A DNA stretch of 64,000 nucleotides from Endozoicomonas sp. GU-1. GTDB lineage: Bacteria > Pseudomonadota > Gammaproteobacteria > Pseudomonadales > Endozoicomonadaceae. The position numbers and the translations under genes are program-made. Numbering within the stretch: the first letter of the stretch is position 1; each line of letters begins with the position of its first letter. The stretch covers positions 3,782,001-3,846,000 of the forward strand of contig NZ_CP114771.1 of the NCBI RefSeq assembly GCF_027366395.1. The letters run 5' to 3'. Shown here one piece after another: positions 8,321 through 20,316 of this stretch. The notes beneath the pieces are model-generated. The model was given only the letters and a program-made list of their open reading frames with translations, was not told the DNA's origin and searched no databases.

Positions 8321-8473
8321 CTACTTAATATGCTTGTCAGCTTCTTTAAAGAAGAGTGCCATATCATTCCACGGCGTTGTCTTTCTGAGAATGCGTCTGC
8401 AAGTTACGATCGTTTCAAAATAGGGGGTCTGTTTCTTCAGCTCAACCCAGCCGCTGATACCACTGTTTTTCAT
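8321..8473 (-). CDS. small uncharacterised protein (50 aa)
   Basis: Fifty codons from ATG 8473 to TAG 8321 (minus strand), starting MKNSGISGWVELKKQTPYF and ending EADKHIK. It is basic, soluble-looking and contains a central RRILRKTTPW. A strong terminator follows the stop and the divergent LysR gene starts 153 bases away, so it has the layout of a real transcription unit, perhaps controlled by that regulator. No family is recognised. The alternative is that the terminator serves a non-coding small RNA of about 200 bases. Confidence 0.55.
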   Translation of the reverse strand: MKNSGISGWVELKKQTPYFETIVTCRRILRKTTPWNDMALFFKEADKHIK

Positions 8474-8626
8474 GATACAACTCGAATTAACTGAATAAAT
8501 TCAGTGATGGGATAACAATGATTTTAGTATATGTCGGTGAAATTATTATAAAAATCAATAATACTTTGTGAGCCTATCAAGTATTCTTATGCCTTGATTC
8601 TGTTGATGGAATAGGCTGTACATTAA

Positions 8627-9529
8627 ATGCATATTACGCTTCGTCAGCTGGAAATATTTCGGGCGGTGGCTCAGTACGCAAGGGTGACTGGTGCTGCTGA
8701 GAGTTTGCATATTTCTCAACCAGCGGCCAGCATGGCGTTATCGGAACTGGAAAAACACCTGGGACCACTGTTTGACCGTAATCAGGGCGCAGGTTTGAAG
8801 ATGAATGATTCCGGTCGTGCCCTGTTGCCAAAGGCATCCGAATTGATTGATCGCGCAAAGGAGCTGGAAAACCAGTTTGCCGGGGATGGATCCTATGAGT
8901 CGGGTTCTCTGGTTTTGAATGCCAGCTCCACCATAGGCAATAACCTGTTGCCCAAAATGCTTGCCCGATTCAGGGAGAGTTATCCCGGTATCAGAATTGA
9001 TCTGGAAATTGATAATACCCGCGTCATTGAGCAGCGGCTGCTGGATTTCAACACAGATCTTGCGGTCGTTGAGGGTGTCTGCCTGCATCCGGATATCGAG
9101 GTAACCACATGGCTGGAAGATGAGCTGGTGATTATTTGCAGTCCGGATCATCCATTGGCCAATAAGGGCAATATTCCACTCTCTTCACTGGCCAATGAGT
9201 TGTGGGTATTAAGAGAACCGGGCTCGGGTACGCGGGAACTGTTCGATGAGATGATTGCTACTCAGTTGTCGTCGCCTAAGGTTGCCATGGTGCTGAACCG
9301 TTCAGAAGCGGTGAAACAGGCGGTCAGTGACGGTGTTGGCATCGCCTGTATTTCAAGTCTGGCGGCAAAGTCCACTCTGGATACCGGGCATATGGCAACG
9401 ATTGGGGTGACAGGGCTGAACCTGAAGCGTCATTTTTATCTTTTGACCCATAAGAGAAAGTACAAAAGTACAGTTTTTACTCAGCTGTGCCAATTCATCC
9501 TTGCAAGCAAGCCCTTTGAAAACGTTTGA
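8627..9529 (+). CDS. LysR-type transcriptional regulator
   Basis: A 300-residue regulator with the N-terminal winged helix-turn-helix (MHITLRQLEIFRAVAQYARVTG, then AAESLHISQPAASMALSELE as recognition helix, residues 1-60) and a substrate-binding domain (residues about 90-295, with the TDLAVVEG and EDELVIICSPDHPL motifs). The N-terminus resembles the CysB/YeiE-like branch. It is divergent from the 50-aa gene and precedes the atp operon by 340 bases on the same strand. Its target is unknown; LysR proteins often act on the divergent neighbour. Confidence 0.92.
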   Translation: MHITLRQLEIFRAVAQYARVTGAAESLHISQPAASMALSELEKHLGPLFDRNQGAGLKMNDSGRALLPKASELIDRAKELENQFAGDGSYESGSLVLNASSTIGNNLLPKMLARFRESYPGIRIDLEIDNTRVIEQRLLDFNTDLAVVEGVCLHPDIEVTTWLEDELVIICSPDHPLANKGNIPLSSLANELWVLREPGSGTRELFDEMIATQLSSPKVAMVLNRSEAVKQAVSDGVGIACISSLAAKSTLDTGHMATIGVTGLNLKRHFYLLTHKRKYKSTVFTQLCQFILASKPFENV

Positions 9530-9868
9530 TTTCTATACACAGGGCATTTGATTTCTCAGACGCTGCTTTTACCAGCTAAATGTCAGGGCATATTCCCTTT
9601 TCCCTTATACGGCGCGTGCTGACCGGCTGTTCTACCGAATTCTATGTTTTATGACTTTGTGAAATATTAATTGGTAGGTATGGTTTCGGTTGAATATAGG
9701 TACTATTACCCATATACTGCGGCCGCTGGGATGTCAGAAATCATCAATCAAATAACAGGTACTGACATAATCCAACAAAGTATTACGCGGTGTGCATGCA
9801 ATAATCTTTTGCTCCCCCTTTTCCTGATGAAAGCGGGGAAAGATAACTGAGCAGTAGTTAACGGAAGT
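9530..9868. other. upstream region of the atp operon
   Basis: A 339-base gap that should hold the atp promoter. AT-rich segments near 9660-9720 are candidates but no consensus pair is clear. The gene order differs from the common gammaproteobacterial arrangement, in which gidB-parA-parB precede atpI near the origin; here a LysR gene precedes it, so this atp operon has probably moved relative to oriC. Confidence 0.4.
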
Positions 9869-10354
9869 ATGTCAGAAGCAAAAGCCTGGAAGCAGCAGAT
9901 AGCAATGGGTCGTGATGACTGGTCTGGATTTGCCAGCCGCAAGTCCGGTCGTTCTGATCATCGTCAATACATGTGGCTCCAACAGCCACCAGTGCATCGT
10001 GTTATTGTCGCCCAGTTGGTGGTATCCGCGGTGCTGGCCCTGGCACTGCTTCCCCTGGGAATCACTTTTGCATTGTCTTCGTTTCTGGGAGGACTCTGTT
10101 GCTCACTGCCCAATGCATATTTTGTATGGCGAGCGTTCCGCTATCGTGGCGCACGCTCGGCAAAACTGATTGTCAGCTCATTTTACCGTGGAGAAGCTGG
10201 CAAACTGGTTCTGACCACAGCGGGTTTTATTCTGGTGTTTACCCTGGTTAAACCGCTGGAACCCCTGGCACTGTTTGGAACGTTTATCATGGTTCAGGCA
10301 GTCAGCTGGTTTGCTCCATTGCTGGTGGTTCGTCGGCAAAAGCCAGTCAAGTAA
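9869..10354 (+). CDS. atpI: ATP synthase protein I
   Basis: A 161-residue membrane protein, first of the atp operon, with four predicted helices (from VIVAQLVVSAVLALALLPLG near 46 to FIMVQAVSWFAPLLV near 140) and the GGLCCSLPNAYFVWRAF segment typical of AtpI. AtpI assists assembly of the c-ring and is not part of the mature enzyme. The polar first 35 residues are longer than usual, so a later start is possible. A 153-base structured spacer separates it from atpB. Confidence 0.9.
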   Translation: MSEAKAWKQQIAMGRDDWSGFASRKSGRSDHRQYMWLQQPPVHRVIVAQLVVSAVLALALLPLGITFALSSFLGGLCCSLPNAYFVWRAFRYRGARSAKLIVSSFYRGEAGKLVLTTAGFILVFTLVKPLEPLALFGTFIMVQAVSWFAPLLVVRRQKPVK

Positions 10355-10372
10355 TGGTTGGTAGACAACGCC

Positions 10373-10469
10373 CCGCCCATGGCGGTTGATTGCTGAAGAG
10401 TGTTTAAGTGGAAAAGCTGCTTACGGCCTGGTCTGATTTCAGATCGGATGTTGAGGGTCGGGCAGCTTT
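10373..10469 (+). promoter_or_regulatory. structured spacer between atpI and atpB
   Basis: Contains CCGCC/GGCGG (10373-10385), TCTGA/TCAGA, and an outer AAAGCTGC (10413-10420) pairing with GCAGCTTT (10462-10469). No T-run follows. Such structures may protect the downstream mRNA or tune expression; this is inference. Confidence 0.45.
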
Positions 10470-10495
10470 GATATTGACAATGTAATGGATGATGA

Positions 10496-11389
<894 letters not shown>

Positions 11390-11402
11390 GTGAAAGGTAA
11401 CC

Positions 11403-11431
11403 GGGCAGCGTATCCTTCAGGAGAGCTGCCC
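11403..11431 (+). repeat. stem-loop between atpB and atpE
   Basis: GGGCAGC (11403-11409) pairs with GCTGCCC (11425-11431) across 15 bases, lying 14 bases after the atpB stop and about 70 before atpE, whose product is needed in excess (around ten copies per complex). An mRNA-stabilising role is plausible but not shown. Confidence 0.5.
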
Positions 11432-11451
11432 ACTGGATAAATTTACTTTAA

Positions 11452-11751
<300 letters not shown>

Positions 11752-11785
11752 GCAAAGACGTTAATGCCCGACCAGGTGCCAAGCC

Positions 11786-11819
11786 ACGCAGGTCGGTTCC
11801 CCCGGGAGCCGACCTGCGT
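11786..11819 (+). repeat. long stem-loop between atpE and atpF
   Basis: ACGCAGGTCGG (11786-11796) pairs perfectly with CCGACCTGCGT (11809-11819). The inner TTCCC/GGGAG extends the stem to about 16 bp. Without a following T-run it is more likely an mRNA-processing or stability element, or an attenuating structure, than a full terminator. Confidence 0.55.
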
Positions 11820-11876
11820 TGAGAAAAGGCCAGGCTCTGAAAGGAGCCAACGACATTAACTAAAAGAGGTGTTGGC

Positions 11877-12347
11877 GTGAATTTAAATGCAACTCTGATC
11901 GGCCAATCCATCGCTTTTATGTTCTTTGTGTGGTTCTGCATGAAATATGTGTGGCCACCTCTGACCAAAGCGCTGAGTGACCGACAGCAAAAAATAGCCG
12001 ATGGTCTGGCTGCTGCTGATAAAGCAGAAAAAGACCTGGCTCAGGCCAATGACAAGGTTGCTGAACTGCTGAAAGAAGCAAGAGCTGAAGCCCAGGGCAT
12101 CATTGAGTCAGCCAACAAGCGCGCAAACCAGATTGTCGATGACGCCAAAGAACAGGCCCGTGCTGAAGGTGACCGCCTGAAGGCCGCTGCTGCTGCTGAA
12201 ATTGAGCAGGACGCTAACCGGGCTCGTGAAGCATTGCGGACGCAGGTGGCAAGCCTCGCTATTGCCGGTGCCGAACGAATTCTGGGTGAACGTCTGGACG
12301 AGGCAGCGAACAGCAAGCTGGTTGATGATCTGGCGGCGGAACTTTAA
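11877..12347 (+). CDS. atpF: ATP synthase F0 subunit b
   Basis: A 156-residue stator subunit: one N-terminal membrane helix ([20 protein letters not shown]) followed by a long Ala/Glu/Lys/Arg-rich helix that dimerises and contacts F1 delta. The GTG start at 11877 is supported by AAAAGAGGT about eight bases upstream and by the family's [11 protein letters not shown]-terminus. Fourteen bases separate it from atpH. Confidence 0.96.
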   Translation: MNLNATLIGQSIAFMFFVWFCMKYVWPPLTKALSDRQQKIADGLAAADKAEKDLAQANDKVAELLKEARAEAQGIIESANKRANQIVDDAKEQARAEGDRLKAAAAAEIEQDANRAREALRTQVASLAIAGAERILGERLDEAANSKLVDDLAAEL

Positions 12348-12361
12348 GAGGGCTGGAGATC

Positions 12362-12901
12362 ATGGAATTAACAACCTGTGCCCGTCCCTACGCCAAAGCG
12401 GCATTTGAATATGCCCGTGATGCATCACGTTTGAGCGAATGGTCTGACATGCTCTCGCTCTGTGCCAGTGTGAGCGCATACCAGAAAGTGGTTGAGCTGC
12501 TGGGTAATCCGCAATTGAGTGGTGCGCAACAGGCAGAAACCATTATCGGACTGTGTCAGGGCGACGGTTCACTGGATCAGCCGTTTGAGAATTACCTTCG
12601 GGTGTTGTCAGAACATCGTCGTCTGCAACTGCTGCCTGAAATTGCTGTCCTGTATGCCCGGTTGCGAGCGGAAGAAGAACGTTCCCAGCAGGTGCAGGTG
12701 ACGTCAGCGTATCCCCTGAGTCAGGAGCAGCAAGATAAACTGGCAGAAAAAATGGCGGCCAGACTTGGACGTTCTGTGCAACTGGTGACAGAGATCGACA
12801 GTAGCATTTTAGGTGGCGTTATCGTCAAAGCGGGTGACCTGGTCATTGATGGCAGTCTCCGTGCCCGGCTGGGCAAGCTGGCCGATGCGATGATTTCCTG
12901 A
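12362..12901 (+). CDS. atpH: ATP synthase F1 subunit delta
   Basis: A 179-residue peripheral-stalk protein linking the b dimer to the top of F1. It has the N-terminal ARPYAKAAFEYA helix and the C-terminal IDSSILGGVIVKAGDLVIDGSLRARLGKL motif. Length and order are standard. The 186-base spacer before atpA is unusually long and carries no gene. Confidence 0.96.
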   Translation: MELTTCARPYAKAAFEYARDASRLSEWSDMLSLCASVSAYQKVVELLGNPQLSGAQQAETIIGLCQGDGSLDQPFENYLRVLSEHRRLQLLPEIAVLYARLRAEEERSQQVQVTSAYPLSQEQQDKLAEKMAARLGRSVQLVTEIDSSILGGVIVKAGDLVIDGSLRARLGKLADAMIS

Positions 12902-13087
12902 GTAATCAATACAGCCTTGAGCTCAACAATAGAGAGTAGGAGGCCGCGGCGCTCATGAGCCCAAAGGTGCAGTTTTTCACTCAGGCTTCTGTCAGGTGCC
13001 AACAGCAATAGTGCCCAGGGCGGAATAAGCCATCGGGTTGAGAATCAATAAAACTGTACTTTTGTGGTTAAGTGGGGCAGGTAAGCT

Positions 13088-14632
13088 ATGCAGCAACTGA
13101 ATCCTTCCGAGATCAGTGACATCATCAAGAGCAGAATCGAGCAGCTTGATGTGTCCAGTGAAGCCCAGAATGAGGGCACGATTGTCAGCGTAACTGACGG
13201 TATTGTACGTATTCATGGTCTGGCGGATGCCATGTACGGGGAGATGATCAAGTTCCCGGGCAATGTCTACGGTATGGCGCTGAACCTTGAGCGTGACTCT
13301 GTCGGTGCAGTGGTCCTGGGTGACTACGGCGATCTGGCTGAAGGCCAGACCGTTCAGTGCACCGGTCGAATTCTTGAAGTACCCGTGGGCAATGAACTGC
13401 TCGGGCGTGTAGTCGATGCCCTGGGTAACCCCATTGATGGTAAAGGTGCCCTGCAAACCGGGCAGACCTCTCCCCTGGAAAAAGTAGCACCCGGCGTTAT
13501 CGCCCGTCAGTCGGTGGATGAGCCGGTGCAAACCGGTTACAAGGCCGTTGACTCCATGGTGCCCATCGGCCGTGGCCAGCGTGAGCTGATCATCGGCGAC
13601 CGTCAGACTGGTAAAACCGCGCTGGCTATTGATGCCATCATCAACCAGAAAGGCACAGGCGTTAAGTGTGTCTATGTTGCTGTGGGTCAGAAGCAGTCCA
13701 CCATTGCCAACGTGGTGCGCAAGCTGGAAGAGCACGGTGCCATGGACCACACCATTGTGGTGGCAGCCGGTGCGGCTGATCCTGCGGCCATGCAGTTTCT
13801 GGCACCGTTTGCCGGCTGCTCCATGGGGGAATACTTCCGTGACCGTGGTGAAGATGCCCTGATCGTCTACGATGACCTGACCAAACAGGCTTGGGCTTAT
13901 CGTCAGATTTCCCTGCTGCTCCGTCGTCCACCGGGCCGTGAAGCTTATCCTGGCGATGTCTTCTACCTGCACTCCCGTCTGCTGGAGCGTGCGGCACGGG
14001 TGAATGCGGATTACGTTGAGAAGTTCACCAACGGTGAAGTGAAAGGCAAGACCGGTTCCCTGACCGCACTGCCCATCATCGAAACCCAGGCCGGTGACGT
14101 ATCAGCCTTCGTACCCACCAACGTTATCTCCATCACCGACGGTCAGATCTTCCTGGAAACCGACCTGTTCAACGCCGGTATCCGTCCTGCCATGAACGCC
14201 GGTGTCTCGGTATCGCGGGTAGGTGGTGCGGCCCAGACCAAGATCATCAAGAAGCTCGGCGGTGGTATCCGTCTGGCACTGGCCCAGTACCGTGAACTGC
14301 AGGCGTTTGCCCAGTTTGCTTCTGACCTGGATGAAGCCACCCGTAAGCAGTTGGAGCATGGTCAGCGGGTGACTGAGCTGATGAAGCAGACCCAGTACGC
14401 CCCCATGTCGGTAGCGGAAATGGGGCTGGTCATCTTTGCCGCTGAGAAAGGGTTCCTGGCAGATGTGGCCCTGAACAAGATTGGTGACTTTGAAGCCGCC
14501 CTGATCAGCTATGCCAATGCTGAGCACAGTGCGCTGATGGCGACCATCAATGAGTCCGGGGACTACAACGGCGAGATTGAAGCAGGCCTTAAAGAAGTTA
14601 TTGAGAAGTTCAAGGCCACCCAGACATGGTGA
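13088..14632 (+). CDS. atpA: ATP synthase F1 subunit alpha
   Basis: A 514-residue nucleotide-binding subunit of the F1 hexamer. The Walker A motif GDRQTGKT (about 169-176), the [11 protein letters not shown] segment and the arginine-finger region [17 protein letters not shown] are all present. The start ATG 13088 follows GGGGCAGGTAAGCT. It is intact; long frames on the other strand are mirror images without support. Confidence 0.98.
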   Translation: MQQLNPSEISDIIKSRIEQLDVSSEAQNEGTIVSVTDGIVRIHGLADAMYGEMIKFPGNVYGMALNLERDSVGAVVLGDYGDLAEGQTVQCTGRILEVPVGNELLGRVVDALGNPIDGKGALQTGQTSPLEKVAPGVIARQSVDEPVQTGYKAVDSMVPIGRGQRELIIGDRQTGKTALAIDAIINQKGTGVKCVYVAVGQKQSTIANVVRKLEEHGAMDHTIVVAAGAADPAAMQFLAPFAGCSMGEYFRDRGEDALIVYDDLTKQAWAYRQISLLLRRPPGREAYPGDVFYLHSRLLERAARVNADYVEKFTNGEVKGKTGSLTALPIIETQAGDVSAFVPTNVISITDGQIFLETDLFNAGIRPAMNAGVSVSRVGGAAQTKIIKKLGGGIRLALAQYRELQAFAQFASDLDEATRKQLEHGQRVTELMKQTQYAPMSVAEMGLVIFAAEKGFLADVALNKIGDFEAALISYANAEHSALMATINESGDYNGEIEAGLKEVIEKFKATQTW

Positions 14633-14633
14633 T

Positions 14634-14721
14634 CAGTTGTCAGTGGGCAGTTGTCAGTGGGCAGTGAACAGCCTGACTGGCAACTGGCCACCCATAACTG
14701 ACCACTGATCACTGACAACTG
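14634..14721. repeat. repeat cluster inserted between atpA and atpG
   Basis: CAGTTGTCAGTGGGCAG occurs twice in direct, overlapping order (14634-14650, 14649-14665), and its inverse CACTGACAACTG ends the spacer (14710-14721), so the spacer can fold into a long stem. It fills nearly all of the 99 bases between atpA and atpG and includes the region of the atpG ribosome-binding site. It looks like a small dispersed intergenic repeat rather than operon-specific sequence. Confidence 0.6.
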
Positions 14722-14731
14722 GAAACTGATT

Positions 14732-15593
14732 ATGGCCGGGGCAAAAGAGATACGGACGCAGATATCGTCCATTAAAAGCACACAGAAAATTACCAGCGCC
14801 ATGGAAATGGTGGCTGCCAGCAAGATGCGTAAGGCCCAGGAGCGGATGGAAACCAGCCGCCCATACGCTGAGCGTATTCGTCAGGTGGTAGGACACATCG
14901 CCAACGCGAAATGCAGAGTACGAGCACAGCTTTATGGTTGAGCGTGAGGTCAAACGTGTTGGCTTCATTATCGTCTCCACTGACCGTGGTCTCTGCGGTG
15001 GCTTGAACATTAACCTGTTCAAGAAGACTGTAGAAAGCATGAAGGCGTGGACTGACCAGGGTGTCGGCATCGACCTCTGTCTGATTGGCAGCAAGGCTGC
15101 CGCCTTTTTCCGCAGCTATGGTGGTAACGTCGTGGCAGCCATGGCGCATATTGGGGACTCACCCAACATTGCCGACCTGATTGGTGGGGTTAAAGTGATG
15201 CTGGACCGTTACGACGAGGGGCAAATTGACCGTCTGTTTGTGGTGCACAATGACTTCGTCAACACCATGACCCAAACGCCGCAAGTGCAGCAACTGCTGC
15301 CATTGGTACCAGATGATGACGCGTCCCTGAAGAGACCCTGGGACTACCTGTATGAGCCTGATGCCAAAGAGCTGCTGGATGGCCTGCTGGTACGTTATAT
15401 CGAGTCTCAGGTGTTCCAGGCGGTGGTTGAAAATAATGCCTGTGAACAGGCGGCTCGAATGGTGGCCATGAAGAGTGCCACCGATAATGCCGGAAACCTG
15501 ATTGATGACCTGCAATTGGTCTACAACAAGGCCCGTCAGGCTGCGATCACACAGGAATTGTCTGAAATTGTCAGCGGTGCTGCGGCTGTTTAA
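14732..15593 (+). CDS. atpG: ATP synthase F1 subunit gamma, frameshifted in this sequence
   Basis: The rotor shaft of F1. Residues 1-60 ([19 protein letters not shown] to VVGHIANA) read from ATG 14732, but the frame then ends at a TGA (14939-14941). The remainder ([34 protein letters not shown], to the stop at 15593) is in another frame. Removing one A from the AAA at 14909-14911 restores a 286-residue protein, against 287 in E. coli. Because gamma is indispensable to the complex and its neighbours are intact, a read or assembly error is most likely. Confidence 0.93.
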
Positions 15594-15624
15594 AAGCGTG
15601 GCCGTTTAAAAGATTAAGGGGTGA

Positions 15625-17010
<1,386 letters not shown>

Positions 17011-17021
17011 ATAAGACCGCT

Positions 17022-17070
17022 GCTCGCTGCCCGAAAAGACTCATGTTCCTACGGGAGGCGGGCAGCGGGC
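17022..17070 (+). repeat. stem-loop between atpD and atpC
   Basis: GCTCGCTGCCCG (17022-17033) pairs with CGGGCAGCGGGC (17059-17070) with one G-U. It lies between the atpD stop and the atpC ribosome-binding site (GAGGAG). It could lower atpC expression relative to atpD or block exonuclease; this is inference. Confidence 0.5.
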
Positions 17071-17092
17071 AACTCTGAGGAGATAGCACCCA

Positions 17093-17518
17093 ATGGCATC
17101 AACCGTAGATTGTGACATCGTCAGTGCCGAGCAGGCGATCTTCAAAGGTCAGGTAGAGATGTTGATTGCTACCGGCTCCATGGGAGACCTGGGCATTACC
17201 CCCGGGCATACTCCGCTGCTGACCGAACTGAGACCCGGACCGATCCGACTCATTACCCAAAATGGTGAAGAAGAGGTCTTCTACGTGTCCGGTGGCTTCC
17301 TGGAAGTCCAGCCAAACCAGGTCAAGATCCTGGCGGATACGGCACTGCGAGCCGACGACATGAATGAAGCGGCGGCTGAAGAAGCCAAGCGTCAGGCAGA
17401 AAAAGCCTTGGAACACCAAAGTGGCGAATTCGACTACTCCAGGGCAGCCACCCAACTGGCTGAAGCAGCTGCCCAGCTCAGAACCCTTCAGGCGGTTCGC
17501 AAGAAACTGGGCAAATAA
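17093..17518 (+). CDS. atpC: ATP synthase F1 subunit epsilon
   Basis: A 141-residue central-stalk subunit: an N-terminal beta-sandwich ([39 protein letters not shown]) and a C-terminal two-helix domain (from about residue 88) that can inhibit ATP hydrolysis. Last gene of the atp operon, followed by a strong terminator. Confidence 0.97.
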   Translation: MASTVDCDIVSAEQAIFKGQVEMLIATGSMGDLGITPGHTPLLTELRPGPIRLITQNGEEEVFYVSGGFLEVQPNQVKILADTALRADDMNEAAAEEAKRQAEKALEHQSGEFDYSRAATQLAEAAAQLRTLQAVRKKLGK

Positions 17519-17541
17519 GTCCAGTTCTTGTGCTGTCAAAG

Positions 17542-17567
17542 AACCCTGCTTTTGCAGGGTTTTTTTT
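17542..17567 (+). terminator. terminator of the atp operon
   Basis: AACCCTGC, a TTTT loop and GCAGGGTT form an 8-bp perfect stem followed directly by a run of T, 24 bases after the atpC stop. Confidence 0.92.
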
Positions 17568-17806
17568 CAATTAAATCATATCTTGATTTTTATCTTATTA
17601 ATCATTGAGTTAACAAATAAAGCTACTTTATGGAGACTAAAGTTTAATAGTAAATAGTATTTAGTGAGCTTACCTTATCGTATCAAGACACTTCTTATGG
17701 GCAAACCTATACCAGGCATTTGAGTAATAAATTAATAGTGGATAATTGCTTCACATCAACCTGATTAATTTGTTGAAGTACTCAATAAATCAAGGAAGAA
17801 TTAATT

Positions 17807-18794
17807 ATGAATCCGTCAGCTATCATACCTGAAAAAACAGCCCGGCAAGTTACATTTAGTCCTGAAGATGTTCATAAGACAAATGTCAGAAAGAAAAAAT
17901 GGGCAGGATTGAAAGTAAGAAAAATCGCAGCAAACTCTTTTGAAAAACTGACGATTAAGCTTCAGATGAAGTTACCACACAAAACTTTCTCCAACCTGTT
18001 TGGAAAATTAGCTGAATGCAAAACAAAGGTTATAAAAAACTGGTTAATCCGCAAATTTATCTGGATGCATAACATTAATCTTCAAGAGGCGACTAAAAAG
18101 CGAGCTGAAGATTTTGAATGTTTCAATGACTTTTTTACGAGAAAGTTGGAAAAAGATGCCAGACCCATTGCTTCAATGACAGAAGTTGCCTCACCTGTTG
18201 ATGGAACAATTAGCCAGGCCGGGAAAATAGATTCAGGAGAACTTATCCAGGCCAAAGGACATACATACAATATCAAAGATTTATTAGGTGGAGATCAGGA
18301 GCTTTCTGATGCTTTCCAGGGGGGGGAGTTTTGCCAATATCTATTTATCACCTGGTGATTATCACCGTTTTCATATGCCCATATCCGGAAAACTGAAAAA
18401 GACGATCCATATTCCGGGTAAGTTATATTCCGTTAGTCCCAAATCGGCAAAAAATATTGATAATTTGTTCGTCAAGAATGAGCGGTTAGTTTGTATTTTT
18501 GATACAGCCCAGGGCCCTATGGCAATGATTATGGTAGGGGCAATTAATGTATCCAGTATTGAAACCGTTTGGGAGAATGGGGTAATTGAGCCTCATCGAA
18601 AAGGTGGGAAACGTGCACACATTCATGAAAAGAGTTTTAATGATTTACCCTTTCGTATTGGAGATGATCTGGGGGCGTTTCGTATTGGCTCAACCGTGAT
18701 ATGTCTTTTTGGAAAAGATAAGGTTGATTGGCAAGAGAGTTTAATCACAGGTAAGAAAATTAAAATGGGAGAGGCAATAGGCTCTCTCAAATAA
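17807..18794 (+). CDS. psd: phosphatidylserine decarboxylase-like proenzyme, frameshifted at a G8 tract
   Basis: Converts phosphatidylserine to phosphatidylethanolamine at the inner membrane. Family marks: FNDFFTRKL (about 106-114), SPVDGTIS with the catalytic Asp (about 132), SPGDYHRFHMP with the His, and FRIGSTVICLF near the C-terminus, whose Gly-Ser is the self-cleavage site that makes the pyruvoyl group. The gene is split at eight G (18319-18326); seven would give one 328-residue protein. It is AT-richer than its neighbours and has a basic N-terminal extension. It may be an extra, acquired or phase-variable copy beside a regular psd elsewhere. A ribosome-binding site AAGGAAG precedes ATG 17807. 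Confidence 0.85.
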
Positions 18795-19023
18795 GCATGG
18801 AAAACGGGTAAACATCATCCTCAGTCATTGGTCAGGAGGTTTCGCGATGATACACCTGAATGGGACCGAAGCAGCTTCCGGAAAAAAAGCCTGATGTATT
18901 CCTATGCATAAATGGCTGTTTGTTTTGAAGTATGTGCACTCTGTGCCAAAAAAATCGGATTCTGGAACCTTCTTCTTATATTCGCTATAGTTCGCGCCTC
19001 CCATTATCAGATGCAAGACCTCT

Positions 19024-20256
19024 ATGCCAGTAAATCAACCCTTATTACCATCCATGCAATACGATGCCGTTATTATGGGAGCGGGGGCTTCCGGGTTGAT
19101 GTGTGCACTGACGGCAGGTGATCGTGGCCGAAGGGTACTGGTCGTCGACCATGCCAACAAGATTGGCAAGAAAATTCTGATTTCCGGTGGTGGCCGCTGC
19201 AACTACACCAATATGTACGCTGAACCGGCAAACTACCTCTCCAAAAATCCCCATTTCTGCAAATCGGCACTGGCCCGCTACACCCAGTGGGATTTTCAGG
19301 CGCTGGTGGATAAGCACCAGATTCCCTGGCATGAGAAAACCCTGGGGCAGCTGTTCTGCAACCAGCAATCCAGCGACATCGTAGAGATGCTGGTGGAAGA
19401 GTGCAGAAAGTCCGGTGTCACCATTCGCCTGAAAACAGCATTACATCACGTTAAACCATTGGATGATGCAGAAGGCTTTATGCTGGACACCACATTGGGA
19501 GAAATCCGCTGCACATCGTTAGTGGTGGCCACCGGTGGCTTGTCATTCCCCACTATGGGCGCTTCCGGTCTTGGCTATGAACTGGCTGAGCAGTTCGGTC
19601 ATCATTTAATTGAAAGGATGCCAGGCCTGGTGCCATTCACCATGGACAAACAGTGGCTGGCCCACTTTATTGAGTTATCCGGTGTGAGTGCCGATGTCGT
19701 CGCCAGCTGCAATGGCCAGAGCTTTCGGGAGAATGTCCTCTTTACCCACCGAGGACTGAGTGGGCCTGCCATATTGCAGATCTCCTCCTACTGGCGGCCT
19801 GGCAATAAAGTTTCCATCAACTGGCTACCTGGTATCGCCATAGAAGACTGGTTGAATGAACTCAGAGAAGCAAAACCCAGGGCTGAAATTCGCTCAGTAC
19901 TCTCCGATAAATTAACCAAACGTCTGACAACCGCTCTATGCACTTATGGAGAGCTGCAAAAATTGACAGACAGTGGTCGTAAGCCCATGAACCAGTTTTC
20001 TGCAACTGAGCTGCAACGCCTGGCCGAAAGCCTGGAATCCTGGGTATTTATGCCAGCGGGCACTGAAGGTTATAAAAAAGCCGAAGTCACTCTGGGCGGC
20101 GTAGCTACCAACAATATTTCATCGAAAACCTTCGAAAGCCAGAACCAGCCAGGGCTTTATTTTGTGGGTGAAGTACTGGATGTCACCGGCCACCTCGGCG
20201 GGTTCAACTTCCAGTGGGCCTGGGCTTCGGGGTACTGTGCCGGGTTGTATGTGTGA
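19024..20256 (+). CDS. yhiN: FAD-dependent oxidoreductase, YhiN/HI0933 family
   Basis: A 410-residue flavoprotein of unknown substrate. It has the N-terminal dinucleotide-binding motif GAGASGLMCAL (about 19-29), the family's GKKILISGGGRCNYTN (about 48-63), LVVATGGLSFPTMGASGLGY, and the C-terminal FAD-contact run LYFVGEVLDVTGHLGGFNFQ. A start at the internal ATG 19054 is also plausible, since homology begins there. Monocistronic as far as visible. Confidence 0.9.
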   Translation: MPVNQPLLPSMQYDAVIMGAGASGLMCALTAGDRGRRVLVVDHANKIGKKILISGGGRCNYTNMYAEPANYLSKNPHFCKSALARYTQWDFQALVDKHQIPWHEKTLGQLFCNQQSSDIVEMLVEECRKSGVTIRLKTALHHVKPLDDAEGFMLDTTLGEIRCTSLVVATGGLSFPTMGASGLGYELAEQFGHHLIERMPGLVPFTMDKQWLAHFIELSGVSADVVASCNGQSFRENVLFTHRGLSGPAILQISSYWRPGNKVSINWLPGIAIEDWLNELREAKPRAEIRSVLSDKLTKRLTTALCTYGELQKLTDSGRKPMNQFSATELQRLAESLESWVFMPAGTEGYKKAEVTLGGVATNNISSKTFESQNQPGLYFVGEVLDVTGHLGGFNFQWAWASGYCAGLYV

Positions 20257-20316
20257 ATTTATTGCCGGGGGAATAATACCAATTCCGCCTTCTAAACATG
20301 AACTGCGCAGCCATCT

